Assembly (NCBI RefSeq): GCF_000308575.1
Contig: NZ_BAFZ01000163.1
Coordinates: 16,410-80,409 of the forward strand
Length of the DNA stretch: 64,000 nt
Origin: Nocardia exalbida NBRC 100660
GTDB taxonomy: Bacteria; Actinomycetota; Actinomycetes; Mycobacteriales; Mycobacteriaceae
Direction of reading: 5' to 3'
Position numbers and translations under genes: made by a program. Position 1 is the stretch's first letter, and each line of letters opens with the position of its first letter. Shown here piece by piece: positions 51,807 to 60,685 of the stretch. The notes under the pieces are model-generated. The model was not told the DNA's origin, made no database searches, and saw nothing but the letters and a program-made list of their open reading frames with translations.

Positions 51807-52952
51807 TTACAGCTTTTTCAATTTACGTAACGTCGCCACCAGTGGCACGTTGGAAAGCATCCCGTGCGTGAGGCGCGGATGAATTGCGCTGAGATTCATC
51901 AGCACGGCGTAGCGCAGACCATGGTCGCGCCAGTCCGCGAGCTGCTCGACGATCTCGTCCGGCGTACCGGCCAGGCAGAATTCCCGCACCAGCGAGGCCG
52001 GGACCTTCTCGATGTAGTCCAGCACGGTGCGCTCGTCGAGCGTCTGCGGCAGGTAGTCCTGCAGGCCGGTGAAGTCCTCGCCCAGCGGGTGGGTGGCGCC
52101 GTGCCTGGTCCACATCTCGCCGGGGGCGCACAGGGTCAGCGCCCGCGCGCCGACACTCTCGACCAGAGCGTCCACCTCCCCGGGACGGGCCGCGGTGAGC
52201 ACGCTGAACACGGCGGCGGGCGCGACCGTCAACGGGTCGCGGCCCGCGTCGGAGGCCGCGGCGCGGACCTGCTCGAGACGGTGCCGGTACTCGTGCGGGC
52301 GCTGCGCGAAGCCCGGGAACCACACGTCGGCGTAGCGACCGGCGGCCCGCAGCATGCGCGGGCCGCCCGCGGCCACCCAGATCTCCGGACGGGTGCCCCG
52401 GTAGGGCGGGACATCGAAGACCGCGTTCCGCAACGGGAAGTGCGGCGAGTCCCTGGTCACCAGGCTGCCGTCGGAATCCCACAGCGCCCTGATGGTGGCC
52501 AGCGCCTCCTCGAAGCGTCCGACCGGAGCGGTCCAGTCGACGCCGTAGGGCTCGTTGTTGTCCCGGATGCCGGTGCCGATGCCGAGAATGGCCCGGCCGC
52601 GGCTCAACTGGTGCAGGGTGGCCGCGGCCTGCGCGGTCACCGCGGGATTGCGCCGGCCCGCGTCGGTGACCCCCACGCCGAGCCGCAGGCGGGCCAAGCG
52701 GTTCTGCGCGGCGAGATAGCCCAGCGCCGTCCACGGTTCGTAGATCCCGTCGGCGCGCGGTGCGAGCCGGGTGATGCCGACGTGCCGCGGTTTCCAGATC
52801 GAGGCGGGCAGGATCGAGGGCAGGTGGTCGGTCACCCAGAGCGAGTCCGCTCCGCCCGCCATCGCCACCGAGCGGCTGCCGCGAAATTGCAGGTCGGGCG
52901 CGAACCGGGTGTAGACGCCGGAATCCATCACGCCTGTGCGGAATTTCGCCAT
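51807..52952 (-). CDS. LLM-class F420-dependent reductase, phthiodiolone ketoreductase-like
   Basis: 381 residues, the same length as M. tuberculosis Rv2951c. ATG 52952 follows AGGAAC. Shared stretches as I recall them include LRLGVGVTDAGRRNPAVTAQ, RGRAILGIGTGIRDNNEPYG, GRFEEALATIRALWDSDG and CLAGTPDEIVEQLADWRDHG. Rv2951c uses reduced F420 to turn the phthiodiolone ketone into phthiotriol. Here it should reduce a ketone on the PKS product. It lies 15 bases after the MMPL gene and before the PKS. Confidence 0.92.
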   Translation of the reverse strand: MAKFRTGVMDSGVYTRFAPDLQFRGSRSVAMAGGADSLWVTDHLPSILPASIWKPRHVGITRLAPRADGIYEPWTALGYLAAQNRLARLRLGVGVTDAGRRNPAVTAQAAATLHQLSRGRAILGIGTGIRDNNEPYGVDWTAPVGRFEEALATIRALWDSDGSLVTRDSPHFPLRNAVFDVPPYRGTRPEIWVAAGGPRMLRAAGRYADVWFPGFAQRPHEYRHRLEQVRAAASDAGRDPLTVAPAAVFSVLTAARPGEVDALVESVGARALTLCAPGEMWTRHGATHPLGEDFTGLQDYLPQTLDERTVLDYIEKVPASLVREFCLAGTPDEIVEQLADWRDHGLRYAVLMNLSAIHPRLTHGMLSNVPLVATLRKLKKL

Positions 52953-52967
52953 GTTGTTCCTATCGCA

Positions 52968-55184
52968 CTATTCGAGTACTGGTTCGAGAGCGGCACTGGT
53001 CTCGGGGATTTCGATCCTTCGGTGCCAATGGGCGAGCCGGGACGGCGCCCACCAGTTGGCCGCGCCGAGCAGGCGCATCAAGGCGGGGGCGAGCACGCCG
53101 CGGATCAACGTCGCGTCGCTGAGCACGGCCAGGGTCAGGCCGAGGCCGAACAGCTGGATGAACGACACGTGCGAGGTCACCATGCCCGCGAAGGCGATCG
53201 CCATCAGGCAGGCGGCGGCGGTGAAGATGCGTGCGGTGCGGGCGACGCCGGTCGCCACGGCGCCGGTGTTGTCACCGGAAGACAGCCATTCCTCGCGGAT
53301 CCGGGACAACAGGAACACCTCGTAGTCCATCGAGACGCCGAAGGCGATGCAGAACATCAGGATCGGCATCGTGGGCACCAGATAGCCGGTCGAGGTGAAA
53401 CCGAGCAGGTCCGAGAGGTGCCCTTCCTGGAATATCCAGACCATGGCGCCGAAGGTCGCCGCCAGCGAAAGCGTGTTGAGCAGCAGCGCTTTGATCGGCA
53501 GCAGCACACTACCGGTGAAGAAGAACAGCACCACTACGGTCGACAGCGCGATCACGAAGACGGCCAAGGGGACTTTCGCTCCGAGCGCGTCGAGCGTGTC
53601 GACGTTTTCGGCCGCCGCGCCCCCGACCATCGCGTGGCTCGGTGGGGGGACTGCGCGCACCTGGTCGAGCTGATCGATCGCGGCGGGGGAGTACGGGTCG
53701 AGCCGAGTGCCCACGCGCACATAGGTGCCCGCGTCGTCGCGCATGCCGGGTGGCGCGGAGGCGACTTTCAGCCCGCCGGCATAGACGCCCGCCGCGGACA
53801 GCACGGTCGAGACGTTCTCCACCCGTGACAAACGTTCGGCGTAGGAGGCGATTTCGCTGTCGCCGCCCCGGTATCCGGGCATGGTCACGAGCACGCCGGC
53901 CATCGCGTTCTCCCGGAAGCCGGTGCGCAAGGCGTCGCCGACCGCATGGCTGGACGCCCCGGCGATGACCCGGTCGTCGGCGGCGCCGAACCGGATGGAC
54001 AGGAACGGCGACCCGAGCACCAGCAGCAGCGCGATCACGGCGAGTGCGGCCACGACGGGATGGCGCATGACCAGCCGCACCGCGCGGTACCACCGGGTCT
54101 CGGTGAGCTCGACGGATGCGGGCCGCGGCCGGTGGAATCGGCGGCGCAAGAGGGCTCGCAGGTCGAACGCGTCGACACGGGGACCGAGCAGCGCGAGCGC
54201 CGCGGGCACCAACAGCAGCGTGGTGAACACGGCCGCCCCGAGCACGGCCAGCCCCGCGTACGCCAGTGACCTGAGGAAATACAGCGGGAAGACCAGCAGT
54301 GTCGACAGCGACAGCGCGATCACCACACCGGAGAACAAGACGGTGCGCCCCGCCGTACGTGCTGTGCGCGACACCGCGGAGGCGGTGTCGCGTCCAGCGG
54401 CGAGCTCCTCCCGGAACCTGCTGACCATGAACAGGCTCGAGTCGATCGCGACCGCGAAACCCAATGCGCTCATCATGTTCAGCGCGAAGATCGACACGTC
54501 GCCGACCTCGGTGAGCAACCGCAGGATCGGCAGCGTCGCGAAGATGTTGAACACGCCGACCGTCAGCGGGATCAGCGCGGCCGTCACGCTGCCGAAGACC
54601 AGGATCAAGGCGAGCCCGGTCAGCGGGATCGCGATCGCCTCGGTGATCAGCAGGTCGGTGACGATCCGATGGCTCATCTCGTCGAAGGCCACCGCTTGGC
54701 CGCCCGCCCGCACGGTGACGCCGTCGAAGTCGCCGCTCACCCGGCCCGCGATCGCGCCCGCCCGTTTCGGCGCGTCGGTGTCGTCGCCGATGACATGGGC
54801 CAGGACCAGACCGTCGCGGCCGTCGCTGCCGCGCAGGCCCTGCCGCAGATCCAGGGGAAGTTCCCAATAGGACTGGACCGCGTCGATCTCTTCGCGGCCA
54901 CGCAGCTCCGCGGTCAGGCGCTCACCGACCGCGCGCGCCGCGGGGCTGTCGAGCCCGCCCGGCGCGGTGACCAGCAGCACGAGATTCGGCGCGGCGCCGG
55001 GAAATTCGCGGCCGAGGAACGCCGCGACCTCGGCGGACTCGGTGTCGGACGGAACGTAACCACCGGACTTCAGGTGGGCAGGCGCCGACCAGCCCAGCCC
55101 GACGCACACGATCCCGATGAGCAGCGCGCCGTAGAGGATGGATCGCGGCCGGCGGATCGCCAGGCGTGCCAGACCAACAAGCAT
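52968..55184 (-). CDS. MMPL/RND-family lipid exporter
   Basis: 738 residues from ATG 55184 (AGAGG before it). Layout: helix 1 near residue 15, a porter domain (about 40-170), helices 2-6, a second porter domain (about 395-540), then the last helices. Key proton-relay stretches are GFAVAIDSSLFMVSRFREEL and FGVSMDYEVFLLSRIREEW. MmpL proteins next to Mas-type PKS genes move complex lipids to the cell envelope. This shorter form has no extra C-terminal domain. It is 54 bases after the StrR-like gene. Confidence 0.93.
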   Translation of the reverse strand: MLVGLARLAIRRPRSILYGALLIGIVCVGLGWSAPAHLKSGGYVPSDTESAEVAAFLGREFPGAAPNLVLLVTAPGGLDSPAARAVGERLTAELRGREEIDAVQSYWELPLDLRQGLRGSDGRDGLVLAHVIGDDTDAPKRAGAIAGRVSGDFDGVTVRAGGQAVAFDEMSHRIVTDLLITEAIAIPLTGLALILVFGSVTAALIPLTVGVFNIFATLPILRLLTEVGDVSIFALNMMSALGFAVAIDSSLFMVSRFREELAAGRDTASAVSRTARTAGRTVLFSGVVIALSLSTLLVFPLYFLRSLAYAGLAVLGAAVFTTLLLVPAALALLGPRVDAFDLRALLRRRFHRPRPASVELTETRWYRAVRLVMRHPVVAALAVIALLLVLGSPFLSIRFGAADDRVIAGASSHAVGDALRTGFRENAMAGVLVTMPGYRGGDSEIASYAERLSRVENVSTVLSAAGVYAGGLKVASAPPGMRDDAGTYVRVGTRLDPYSPAAIDQLDQVRAVPPPSHAMVGGAAAENVDTLDALGAKVPLAVFVIALSTVVVLFFFTGSVLLPIKALLLNTLSLAATFGAMVWIFQEGHLSDLLGFTSTGYLVPTMPILMFCIAFGVSMDYEVFLLSRIREEWLSSGDNTGAVATGVARTARIFTAAACLMAIAFAGMVTSHVSFIQLFGLGLTLAVLSDATLIRGVLAPALMRLLGAANWWAPSRLAHWHRRIEIPETSAALEPVLE

Positions 55185-55238
55185 GATGAAAGACCTCTTC
55201 TCGAACTCCGGCCGTGGCGAATGCGTATGCGATCGGGG

Positions 55239-56165
55239 CTATTCGGTGGCGCCGGGATCGATGTAGCCGGCCAGCGCACGCCACTCCTTGGCATTGCGGT
55301 GGGCGAGCTCGGCGACGGCCGGAATGCAATGCGGCGGGACCGTGGCCACCAGGGCGGTCCACACCTCGCGCTGCATCGAGTGTGTGTGCAACCAGCGCAG
55401 CAGGTCACGGCCCTGCTGGCTGTGCCGCATGGCCGGGTCGCGGGTGAGTTGCTGCAGCAGCAGCGCGCTGCCCTCGGGCTGGTCGGCGGCGCTGTCGTGC
55501 TCGGGTGACCCGGTCTCGCGCAAGCGTTTGCGGATCGCGTGCGCTGTGCTGATGGACACTTCCGCCGCGGCGGCCAGCGCGCGCAACGGCATGTCCGGGG
55601 AGGCCGCCAGCAGCTCGGCGACGCGGCGCCTGCGCTGCGCCCGGTCCATCGGCCTGCGCCTGCCGTCGGCGCCGACGCGGATGTTCGACTGCGGAATTTC
55701 CGCAGTCGAACGCTGCCGGAGCGTGGCCACCGTGCGCGCGGACAGCCCCGTGGTGGACGCGATGGCCCGGTCGGACAATTCCGGCATCGTCTCGATGATC
55801 CGCTCGGCCGCCGCTTTGCGGTCCGAGAGCGTCAAGGGCAGCCCGTGCGTCGTATTCAGTTCGACGCCGCGCAGAAAAGCCTCGGCCGCCGTTCCGTCGA
55901 AGAACACGACTTCGATGTCTTCGCGGCCGAGCCATTGCGCGGCCCGTAGCCGGTGCATTCCGTCGATGACGCGCATCGTGCTGCGATGCACCAGAATCGG
56001 CGGCAATTCGGTGTCGCTCTCGGCCAGTCGTGCGATATGCCTGCGGTCCTCGCCGTTGGACCGCGGCGAGTCCGCGGGCAACAGTTCATCGATGGATACG
56101 AGATAGCGCGCGTTCGACGCCAGCGGCACCACATCGCCGCTCACCAATTTAAACTCAGCGGACAT
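55239..56165 (-). CDS. StrR-family pathway activator (ParB-like domain plus HTH)
   Basis: 308 residues from ATG 56165. The ParB/Srx-like N-terminal domain has IDELLPADSPRSNGEDRRHI, ELPPILVHRSTMRVIDGMHR and the acid-rich FFDGTAAEAF. A helix-turn-helix follows (LSDRAIASTTGLSARTVATL) and a second one (PLRALAAAAEVSISTAHAIR). This is the build of StrR, NovG, Tei15* and Bbr, activators inside antibiotic clusters. Its own coding sequence contains a perfect StrR-type operator (55683-55711), as described for strR of Streptomyces griseus. It leads the operon. Confidence 0.92.
   Translation of the reverse strand: MSAEFKLVSGDVVPLASNARYLVSIDELLPADSPRSNGEDRRHIARLAESDTELPPILVHRSTMRVIDGMHRLRAAQWLGREDIEVVFFDGTAAEAFLRGVELNTTHGLPLTLSDRKAAAERIIETMPELSDRAIASTTGLSARTVATLRQRSTAEIPQSNIRVGADGRRRPMDRAQRRRRVAELLAASPDMPLRALAAAAEVSISTAHAIRKRLRETGSPEHDSAADQPEGSALLLQQLTRDPAMRHSQQGRDLLRWLHTHSMQREVWTALVATVPPHCIPAVAELAHRNAKEWRALAGYIDPGATE
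55683..55711. promoter_or_regulatory. StrR-type operator inside the StrR-like gene
   Basis: Perfect palindrome: GTTCGACTG, 11 bases (CGGAATTTCCG), CAGTCGAAC. The reported StrR site is GTTCGActG-N11-CagTcaAC, so both half-sites and spacing fit. The spacer is itself symmetric, giving 14 bp of mirror on each side of one central T. Confidence 0.85.
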
Positions 56166-56247
56166 TTCGAAACCCCCAGGGTCGCCCGGATTCAGATCGG
56201 TCCTCGATGACCCGATGGTCCATCCGGAACCCGGCTAGGCTTCGACC

Positions 56248-56259
56248 GACCGATCGGTC
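56248..56259. promoter_or_regulatory. TetR-type palindrome between StrR-like and TetR genes
   Basis: GACCGATCGGTC is a perfect 12-bp palindrome within TTCGACCGACCGATCGGTCA, a common form of TetR operator. It lies about 65 bases before the TetR start and 83 bases before the StrR-like start, so it could control both. Confidence 0.65.
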
Positions 56260-56324
56260 ACAGCGTAGGTGCGCCCGGTGCGCGACACTAGGCTTTCCGG
56301 AAACAGTCGGGAGAATTCGAAAGC

Positions 56325-56912
56325 ATGACAGTCATTGCCGACCCCGGTCGCACGGCTCTGCTCATCGCGGGCACCGTGGTGGCGGAACGCGAGGGGCTGC
56401 ACCGGCTTTCGATCAACGCGGTGGTCGAGGAAGCCGGGATGGCCAAGGGCACCTTCTACCATCACTTCGTCAATCGCCGCAGTTACGTCATCGCGTTGCA
56501 CCGCCGTTTCTTCGACGCGCTGTCGCAGTCGGTGGCCGCGGCGCTGGCCGGGATTCCGCCGGGGATCGAACGGATCGGCCCCAGCCTGGACGCGTTCCTC
56601 GATGCCTGCCTCGACGCCCGCGGAACCGAGGCGTTCATGGTCCAAGCGCGCACGGATCCGGATCTGCGTGAGGAGATCCGCCGCCGCCACGAACTGTTCA
56701 TCGCGGTCGGGCGGCCGGACATGGTCGCCGCCGGGTGGCCCGACCCCGACGCCGCCTCCCGGATGAAGGTCGCCATGGTCGGTGAGATCTGCCTCGCCGA
56801 GCTGACCTCCCGGCGTGCCCGTCCGGATCTGCGGATCGCGGCCGTGCGGATGCTGACCGCCAATCGCACCGGATCACTTGCCGGGGAACCGCCCGAGGGC
56901 GATGCGACCTGA
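56325..56912 (+). CDS. TetR-family regulator divergent from the PKS cluster
   Basis: 195 residues from ATG 56325 (GGGAG and AAAG before it). The HTH is around residues 25-55 (LSINAVVEEAGMAKGTFYHH). The C-terminal helical domain has FLDACLDARGTEAFMVQART. It faces away from the StrR-like gene, with a palindrome in the 159-base gap, so it may repress the cluster and respond to its product. It does not clearly belong to the ArpA butyrolactone-receptor branch. Confidence 0.85.
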   Translation: MTVIADPGRTALLIAGTVVAEREGLHRLSINAVVEEAGMAKGTFYHHFVNRRSYVIALHRRFFDALSQSVAAALAGIPPGIERIGPSLDAFLDACLDARGTEAFMVQARTDPDLREEIRRRHELFIAVGRPDMVAAGWPDPDAASRMKVAMVGEICLAELTSRRARPDLRIAAVRMLTANRTGSLAGEPPEGDAT

Positions 56913-57004
56913 GCTGCCCGGCACAAAAGTGCTTCGGAAAGAAGATCTTTCGTGTCTCGCAGGTGCTGGTAGCTGCCGTAGCCGACACGTTGCTGTGGTT
57001 GCGG

Positions 57005-57373
57005 CTACGCGGCGGCCATCTCCCGGGCGATGGCGGCCGCGAAGGCGTCCACTTCGGCCTCGGTGGTGTCGAACGAGCACATCCAGCGGACCTCGCCGGT
57101 GCGCTCGTCCCAGACGTGGAAGCGGAACCGTTCCCGCAGCCGCTCGGTGACCTCGCGGGGCAGTACGGCGAAGACGGCGTTGGCCTGGACCGGCCGTACG
57201 ATCTCGACGCCGGGCACCCGGGCGACGGCCGTGGCCAGCCGGGTCGCCATCGCGTTGGCGTGCCCGGCGTTGCGCAGCCACAGGTCGCCCTCCAGCAGCG
57301 CGACGAACTGCGCCGACACGTACCGCATCTTGGAGGCCAGCTGCAGCGCGGCCCGATCATGGCTGCCGTGCAT
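57005..57373 (-). pseudogene. Threonine aldolase, C-terminal fragment
   Basis: The 122-residue frame matches only the last third of PLP-dependent threonine aldolases: SKMRYVSAQFVALLEGDLW, LRNAGHANAMATRLATAV and VWDERTGEVRWMCSFDTT. The PLP lysine and the first ~220 residues are missing, and the upstream bases hold no remnant I can identify. A real gene is therefore unlikely. It sits just outside the PKS cluster and may mark a deletion or insertion point. Confidence 0.8.
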
Positions 57374-57481
57374 GCTCGGCGACAGTGGCAGAACCGCCCC
57401 CTCTCGTTAAGATTGCGCCATGCCGGTTGTGGCTCCCGACGGTCGCCGCCGTCTCGGTGTCGGCCTTCGACGGGAACGTGG

Positions 57482-58471
57482 TCAGGGCACCACGACGATC
57501 TTTCCGATGGCGTGATCGCTCTCCAAGTACCGGTGGGCCGAGACGATGTCGGCCAGGCCGAAGACACGGTCGAGGTTGGGCCGATAGGCGCCGGCCTCGA
57601 CCGCGCGGACGATCCGCCGCAGCACCGGCGTACCCGCGCCGCCCTGCACCGTCTTGCTGTGGAAGGCCGTGAGTTTGGTTCCGGACGGGATCATCGCTAT
57701 CGGTTCGAAGTCCTGAATCGACCACCCGCTGAGCGAGCCCGCCACACACACGGTCCCGCCGCGGCGCACCAGGCGCAGCGAGTCCACCACCGTGCTCCCC
57801 CCGACGAGATCCAGGACATGGTCCGGACCCTCGGGCCAGATCGCGTGCACGCTCGCCGCCGGCGCGCCACCCTCGTCGAGGAGTGCGTGCTGGACGCCGG
57901 CCGCGGCCAAGGCGGCGATCTTGCCCGGCTGCCGTGTCGTAGCGGCGATCTCGATACCGTGGGCGGACGCGATCGACGCGGCGGCCATCCCCACCGACGA
58001 GGTCCCGCCACGAATCAGCAACCGCCCTCGGGCACCCGGCACGACCCCCAACGCGTCGAGCGATCCCTGTGCGGTCAGATATGTCTCGGGCAGCGCGGCC
58101 AAGACCTCCCAGGGCAGCGTGGTGGTGACCGGCATCAGCAGTGCGTTCGGCAACAGCGCGTATTCCGCGTAGCCGCCGTCGAATTCCCTGCCCATCTCAC
58201 CCATCACCGCCGCGACGGTTGTGCCCTCCGGGAGCCCGGGATCGGTCGAGGCCGCCACGATTCCGACGCATTCGATCCCGAGCACGCGGGGGAACCTCAC
58301 GTTCGGAGAATGACCCTGCCGGGTTCTCAGTTCCGACCGGTTCAAGCCGGCGCCCTTCACCTGCACCAGGCTCCAGCCCTCCCGGACCTCCGGTACCGGC
58401 AACTCTCTGATCTCCAGCGCCTCCGGGCCACCCGCTCCGACACAGACCGCCGCTCGCATCGTCGTAGACAT
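57482..58471 (-). CDS. Quinone oxidoreductase-like medium-chain reductase
   Basis: 329 residues from ATG 58471 (weak ribosome site). It is a zinc-free medium-chain reductase: AGLNRSELRTRQGHSPNVRF near the start, the NADPH site LLIRGGTSSVGMAAASIA, and VLDLVGGSTVVDSLRLVRRG. It likely reduces a quinone or enone with NADPH. It is divergent from the AraC-type gene 54 bases away, which probably regulates it. Confidence 0.9.
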   Translation of the reverse strand: MSTTMRAAVCVGAGGPEALEIRELPVPEVREGWSLVQVKGAGLNRSELRTRQGHSPNVRFPRVLGIECVGIVAASTDPGLPEGTTVAAVMGEMGREFDGGYAEYALLPNALLMPVTTTLPWEVLAALPETYLTAQGSLDALGVVPGARGRLLIRGGTSSVGMAAASIASAHGIEIAATTRQPGKIAALAAAGVQHALLDEGGAPAASVHAIWPEGPDHVLDLVGGSTVVDSLRLVRRGGTVCVAGSLSGWSIQDFEPIAMIPSGTKLTAFHSKTVQGGAGTPVLRRIVRAVEAGAYRPNLDRVFGLADIVSAHRYLESDHAIGKIVVVP

Positions 58472-58511
58472 GTGTCCACTGTCGCCGGGAGGCGGACCGG
58501 CCTGCCACCGA

Positions 58512-58526
58512 TAGAATGCCGAGTTA
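58512..58526 (+). promoter_or_regulatory. Leaderless promoter of the AraC-type gene
   Basis: A -10 hexamer TAGAAT (58512-58517) is followed after eight bases by the ATG at 58526, and there is no ribosome site. Transcription probably starts at the ATG. Confidence 0.5.
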
Positions 58527-59326
58527 TGCCCGTTGCCCGCCAATCTCCCCGGATCGGCGCGGCATCGCGGATATGGCCGCACGGAGGCGTTCACACCTGG
58601 CCGTCGGGAGGAACGAGTGCGGTGCATTCCCATCCCCGAGGGCATCTCGTCTACGCGGCGCGTGGTGTCTTGTCGGTGCACACCGAACGTGGCACATCGA
58701 TCGTTCCGGCCAATCGAGTCGCATGGACCCCTGCGGGATTCACGCACTACCACCGCGCGCACGGGCACACCGATATGCGGATCGTCTTTCTCCCGGCATC
58801 CCTGGCCCGCCTCGTACCAGCCCACCCAGCCGTGTTCACGGCCTCCGGCCTCGTCCGCGAAATCCTCCTCACCCTCACGGGTTCGCGCGCCGGCGACCGA
58901 GTCGCAGGCGACCACGAGCGCGCCGCGCGCGCTCGCCTTCGCCGGGTCCTCGTCGACGAACTCCGCGAAGCGCACGAGCAGCCACTGATTCTGCCGCAAC
59001 CGCACGACGACCGGTTGCGGGCCGTCGCGCGGATACTGCACCGAAACCCCGCGGACAACACGACGCTGGCCGAACTCGGGCGGACGATCGGAGCCGGCGC
59101 TCGCACGCTCAGCCGTCTGTTCCACAACGAACTCGGCATGACCTTCTACGAGTGGCGCACCCAGCTACGCGTCTATCACGCACTCGTCCTGCTCGCCGAC
59201 GGCCACGACACCACCTACGTCGCACACGCCTGCGGATGGGCGAATCCCAGCAGCTTCATCGCGGCCTTCACCGGCATCATCGGCACCACACCCGGCCGCT
59301 ACCGGGCTGCGCATCCGGCGAAGTAG
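58526..59326 (+). CDS. AraC-family regulator with cupin domain
   Basis: 266 residues from ATG 58526. An N-terminal cupin-like part (HSHPRGHLVYAARGVLSVHT) binds a ligand. Two C-terminal HTH motifs follow: NTTLAELGRTIGAGARTLSR, then DTTYVAHACGWANPSSFIAA with TGIIGTTPGRYR. The frame is open far upstream by chance; domain start and the TAGAAT promoter fix the start. It probably controls the divergent reductase. Confidence 0.9.
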   Translation: MPVARQSPRIGAASRIWPHGGVHTWPSGGTSAVHSHPRGHLVYAARGVLSVHTERGTSIVPANRVAWTPAGFTHYHRAHGHTDMRIVFLPASLARLVPAHPAVFTASGLVREILLTLTGSRAGDRVAGDHERAARARLRRVLVDELREAHEQPLILPQPHDDRLRAVARILHRNPADNTTLAELGRTIGAGARTLSRLFHNELGMTFYEWRTQLRVYHALVLLADGHDTTYVAHACGWANPSSFIAAFTGIIGTTPGRYRAAHPAK

Positions 59327-59360
59327 CGCATGAATCGGCCGCCGACCGCTCCGCAGTGGG

Positions 59361-60329
59361 TTACGGCAGCTCGTGATCGAAGTCGAAGTGGAGCTGGATG
59401 GTGGTGCCGTGCCGGCCGGTGTGTATGCGCACGAGGTCGGTGAGCTGGTTGACCAGCAGCAGACCGCGGCCGCCCGGTCGATAGGTTTGTGCGGGCAGGC
59501 GGCCCGCGAGTGGATTGGTGATGTGTCCCTTGTCGCTGATCTGGAAGCACAGCTGCTTGTCGTCGGCCCACATCCGCAGCGTGCCGCTCCCGCCGCCGTG
59601 GACGACGGAGTTGGTGGTGGTCTCCGCGACGACCAGCTCCAGATCGATCAGACGGTGCTCGGGTATGCCCGCTTTGCGGGCGTGCTCCGTGGCGGCGTGC
59701 CGGAGGTGCGCCAAAGATGTCGCATCGAAGACGATGGTGGTGGCGGTGGGGGGCGCGGAGGGCAGCGGTTCGTTGTAGAGGTCGACGATGTGGTCGGGAT
59801 CGTAGGCGTCGCTGGTTCGCCGGCCCGTGTGGTCGATGAGGACGGGATGGGTGGCGTGCGCGTCGGCCAGGACCTCCGGCGACAGACGTGCGGTGTCATA
59901 GGGGCACAGGATGCTGACTTCGCGCCCGGTGAACGCCGCGTTGATCAGCGCCTCGTGCTGAGCGCACGCCGGATACTCCAGCGACGAGCGGCCGGCCCAG
60001 ATGGGTTCGCCGATGATTCGCACTCGCCCGGACGGATGCCGGTCGGCGAAGGCACGGAGCACACCCGGGATGATGCGGCCGGGGTTGCGGCCCTCGACGG
60101 TCATGTCCATCAGGTGTACCGAACTCGCGTCGGAGCCCAGCTCGGCACGCAGGAGGGCCAGGTTCGGGCCGGGTACCGCGACAGCGACCGGTTCATCGTT
60201 CGCGAGCCCCTCGCGAATGAATCCGAGGGTCCCTGCCAGGTATTCCTCGGTGTCGCGATAGAACAGCGCGGGATGCACGAACGGATCGGTCGGCTCCGAA
60301 GTGGCCGACACAGCGCCGACAGAGCTCAT
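59361..60329 (-). CDS. MEDS domain plus anti-sigma-type HATPase kinase
   Basis: 322 residues. ATG 60329 overlaps the STAS gene stop by four bases. The N-terminal MEDS domain (about 20-180) has VHPALFYRDTEEYLAGTLGF and FADRHPSGRVRIIGEPIWAG. The C-terminal RsbW-like ATPase (about 200-320) has LELVVAETTTNSVVHGGGSG and RPGGRGLLLVNQLTD. Such proteins link redox or methanogen/methylotroph-type sensing to partner-switching control of sigma factors. The STAS gene upstream is a natural partner. Confidence 0.88.
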   Translation of the reverse strand: MSSVGAVSATSEPTDPFVHPALFYRDTEEYLAGTLGFIREGLANDEPVAVAVPGPNLALLRAELGSDASSVHLMDMTVEGRNPGRIIPGVLRAFADRHPSGRVRIIGEPIWAGRSSLEYPACAQHEALINAAFTGREVSILCPYDTARLSPEVLADAHATHPVLIDHTGRRTSDAYDPDHIVDLYNEPLPSAPPTATTIVFDATSLAHLRHAATEHARKAGIPEHRLIDLELVVAETTTNSVVHGGGSGTLRMWADDKQLCFQISDKGHITNPLAGRLPAQTYRPGGRGLLLVNQLTDLVRIHTGRHGTTIQLHFDFDHELP

Positions 60330-60685
60330 GTGTGCACTACCTCGATCGTGTGTAGGGAGGGCCAGAACACTCCGAGGATCCGAAGCATCATCGGCGGAGG
60401 CCGATGCAACACGATTCGTGGCGCCTGCGGTGAGTGGGAGGCGGCTTCCACCAGAATGGACGTCCCGTGGACATCGATGAACGTCAGCTCGGACAGGTCC
60501 AAGTGTACGTCGCGCTGCGCGGCGGTCAGTTCCGTCAGTGCCGAGCGCCAAGCATCCCGGGTGGTGAAATCTACCGCTCCTGCGCACCGTAGACCGGAAG
60601 GACTGCTGGTCCGAGACGTGCGGAGAGTCGAAGGATCGGAGATCGCCGCACTACGCGGAGGCGTGGCCGACGGTGCGGGCTCCAC
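60326..60685 (-). CDS. STAS-domain anti-anti-sigma factor-like protein
   Basis: 119 residues from GTG 60685; the first ~30 residues are polar and the start is uncertain. The STAS core has CAGAVDFTTRDAWRSAL, DVHLDLSELTFIDVHGTSIL and ends APRIVLHRPPPMMLRIL. The usual phosphorylated Ser (D-S-x-G-L) is replaced: here the loop is FIDVHGTS. It may act without phosphorylation or use Thr. It overlaps the kinase gene by four bases. Confidence 0.8.
   Translation of the reverse strand: MEPAPSATPPRSAAISDPSTLRTSRTSSPSGLRCAGAVDFTTRDAWRSALTELTAAQRDVHLDLSELTFIDVHGTSILVEAASHSPQAPRIVLHRPPPMMLRILGVFWPSLHTIEVVHT

Noticed and set aside
56325..56912. Butyrolactone receptor of the ArpA type
   Set aside because: It is a TetR-family protein in a suggestive position, but its HTH and ligand domain do not show the ArpA-type pattern I know.
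56963..59326. A 787-codon plus-strand frame
   Set aside because: Only its last 266 codons encode the AraC-type regulator. The first part lies opposite the reductase gene and the aldolase fragment and has no protein-like features.
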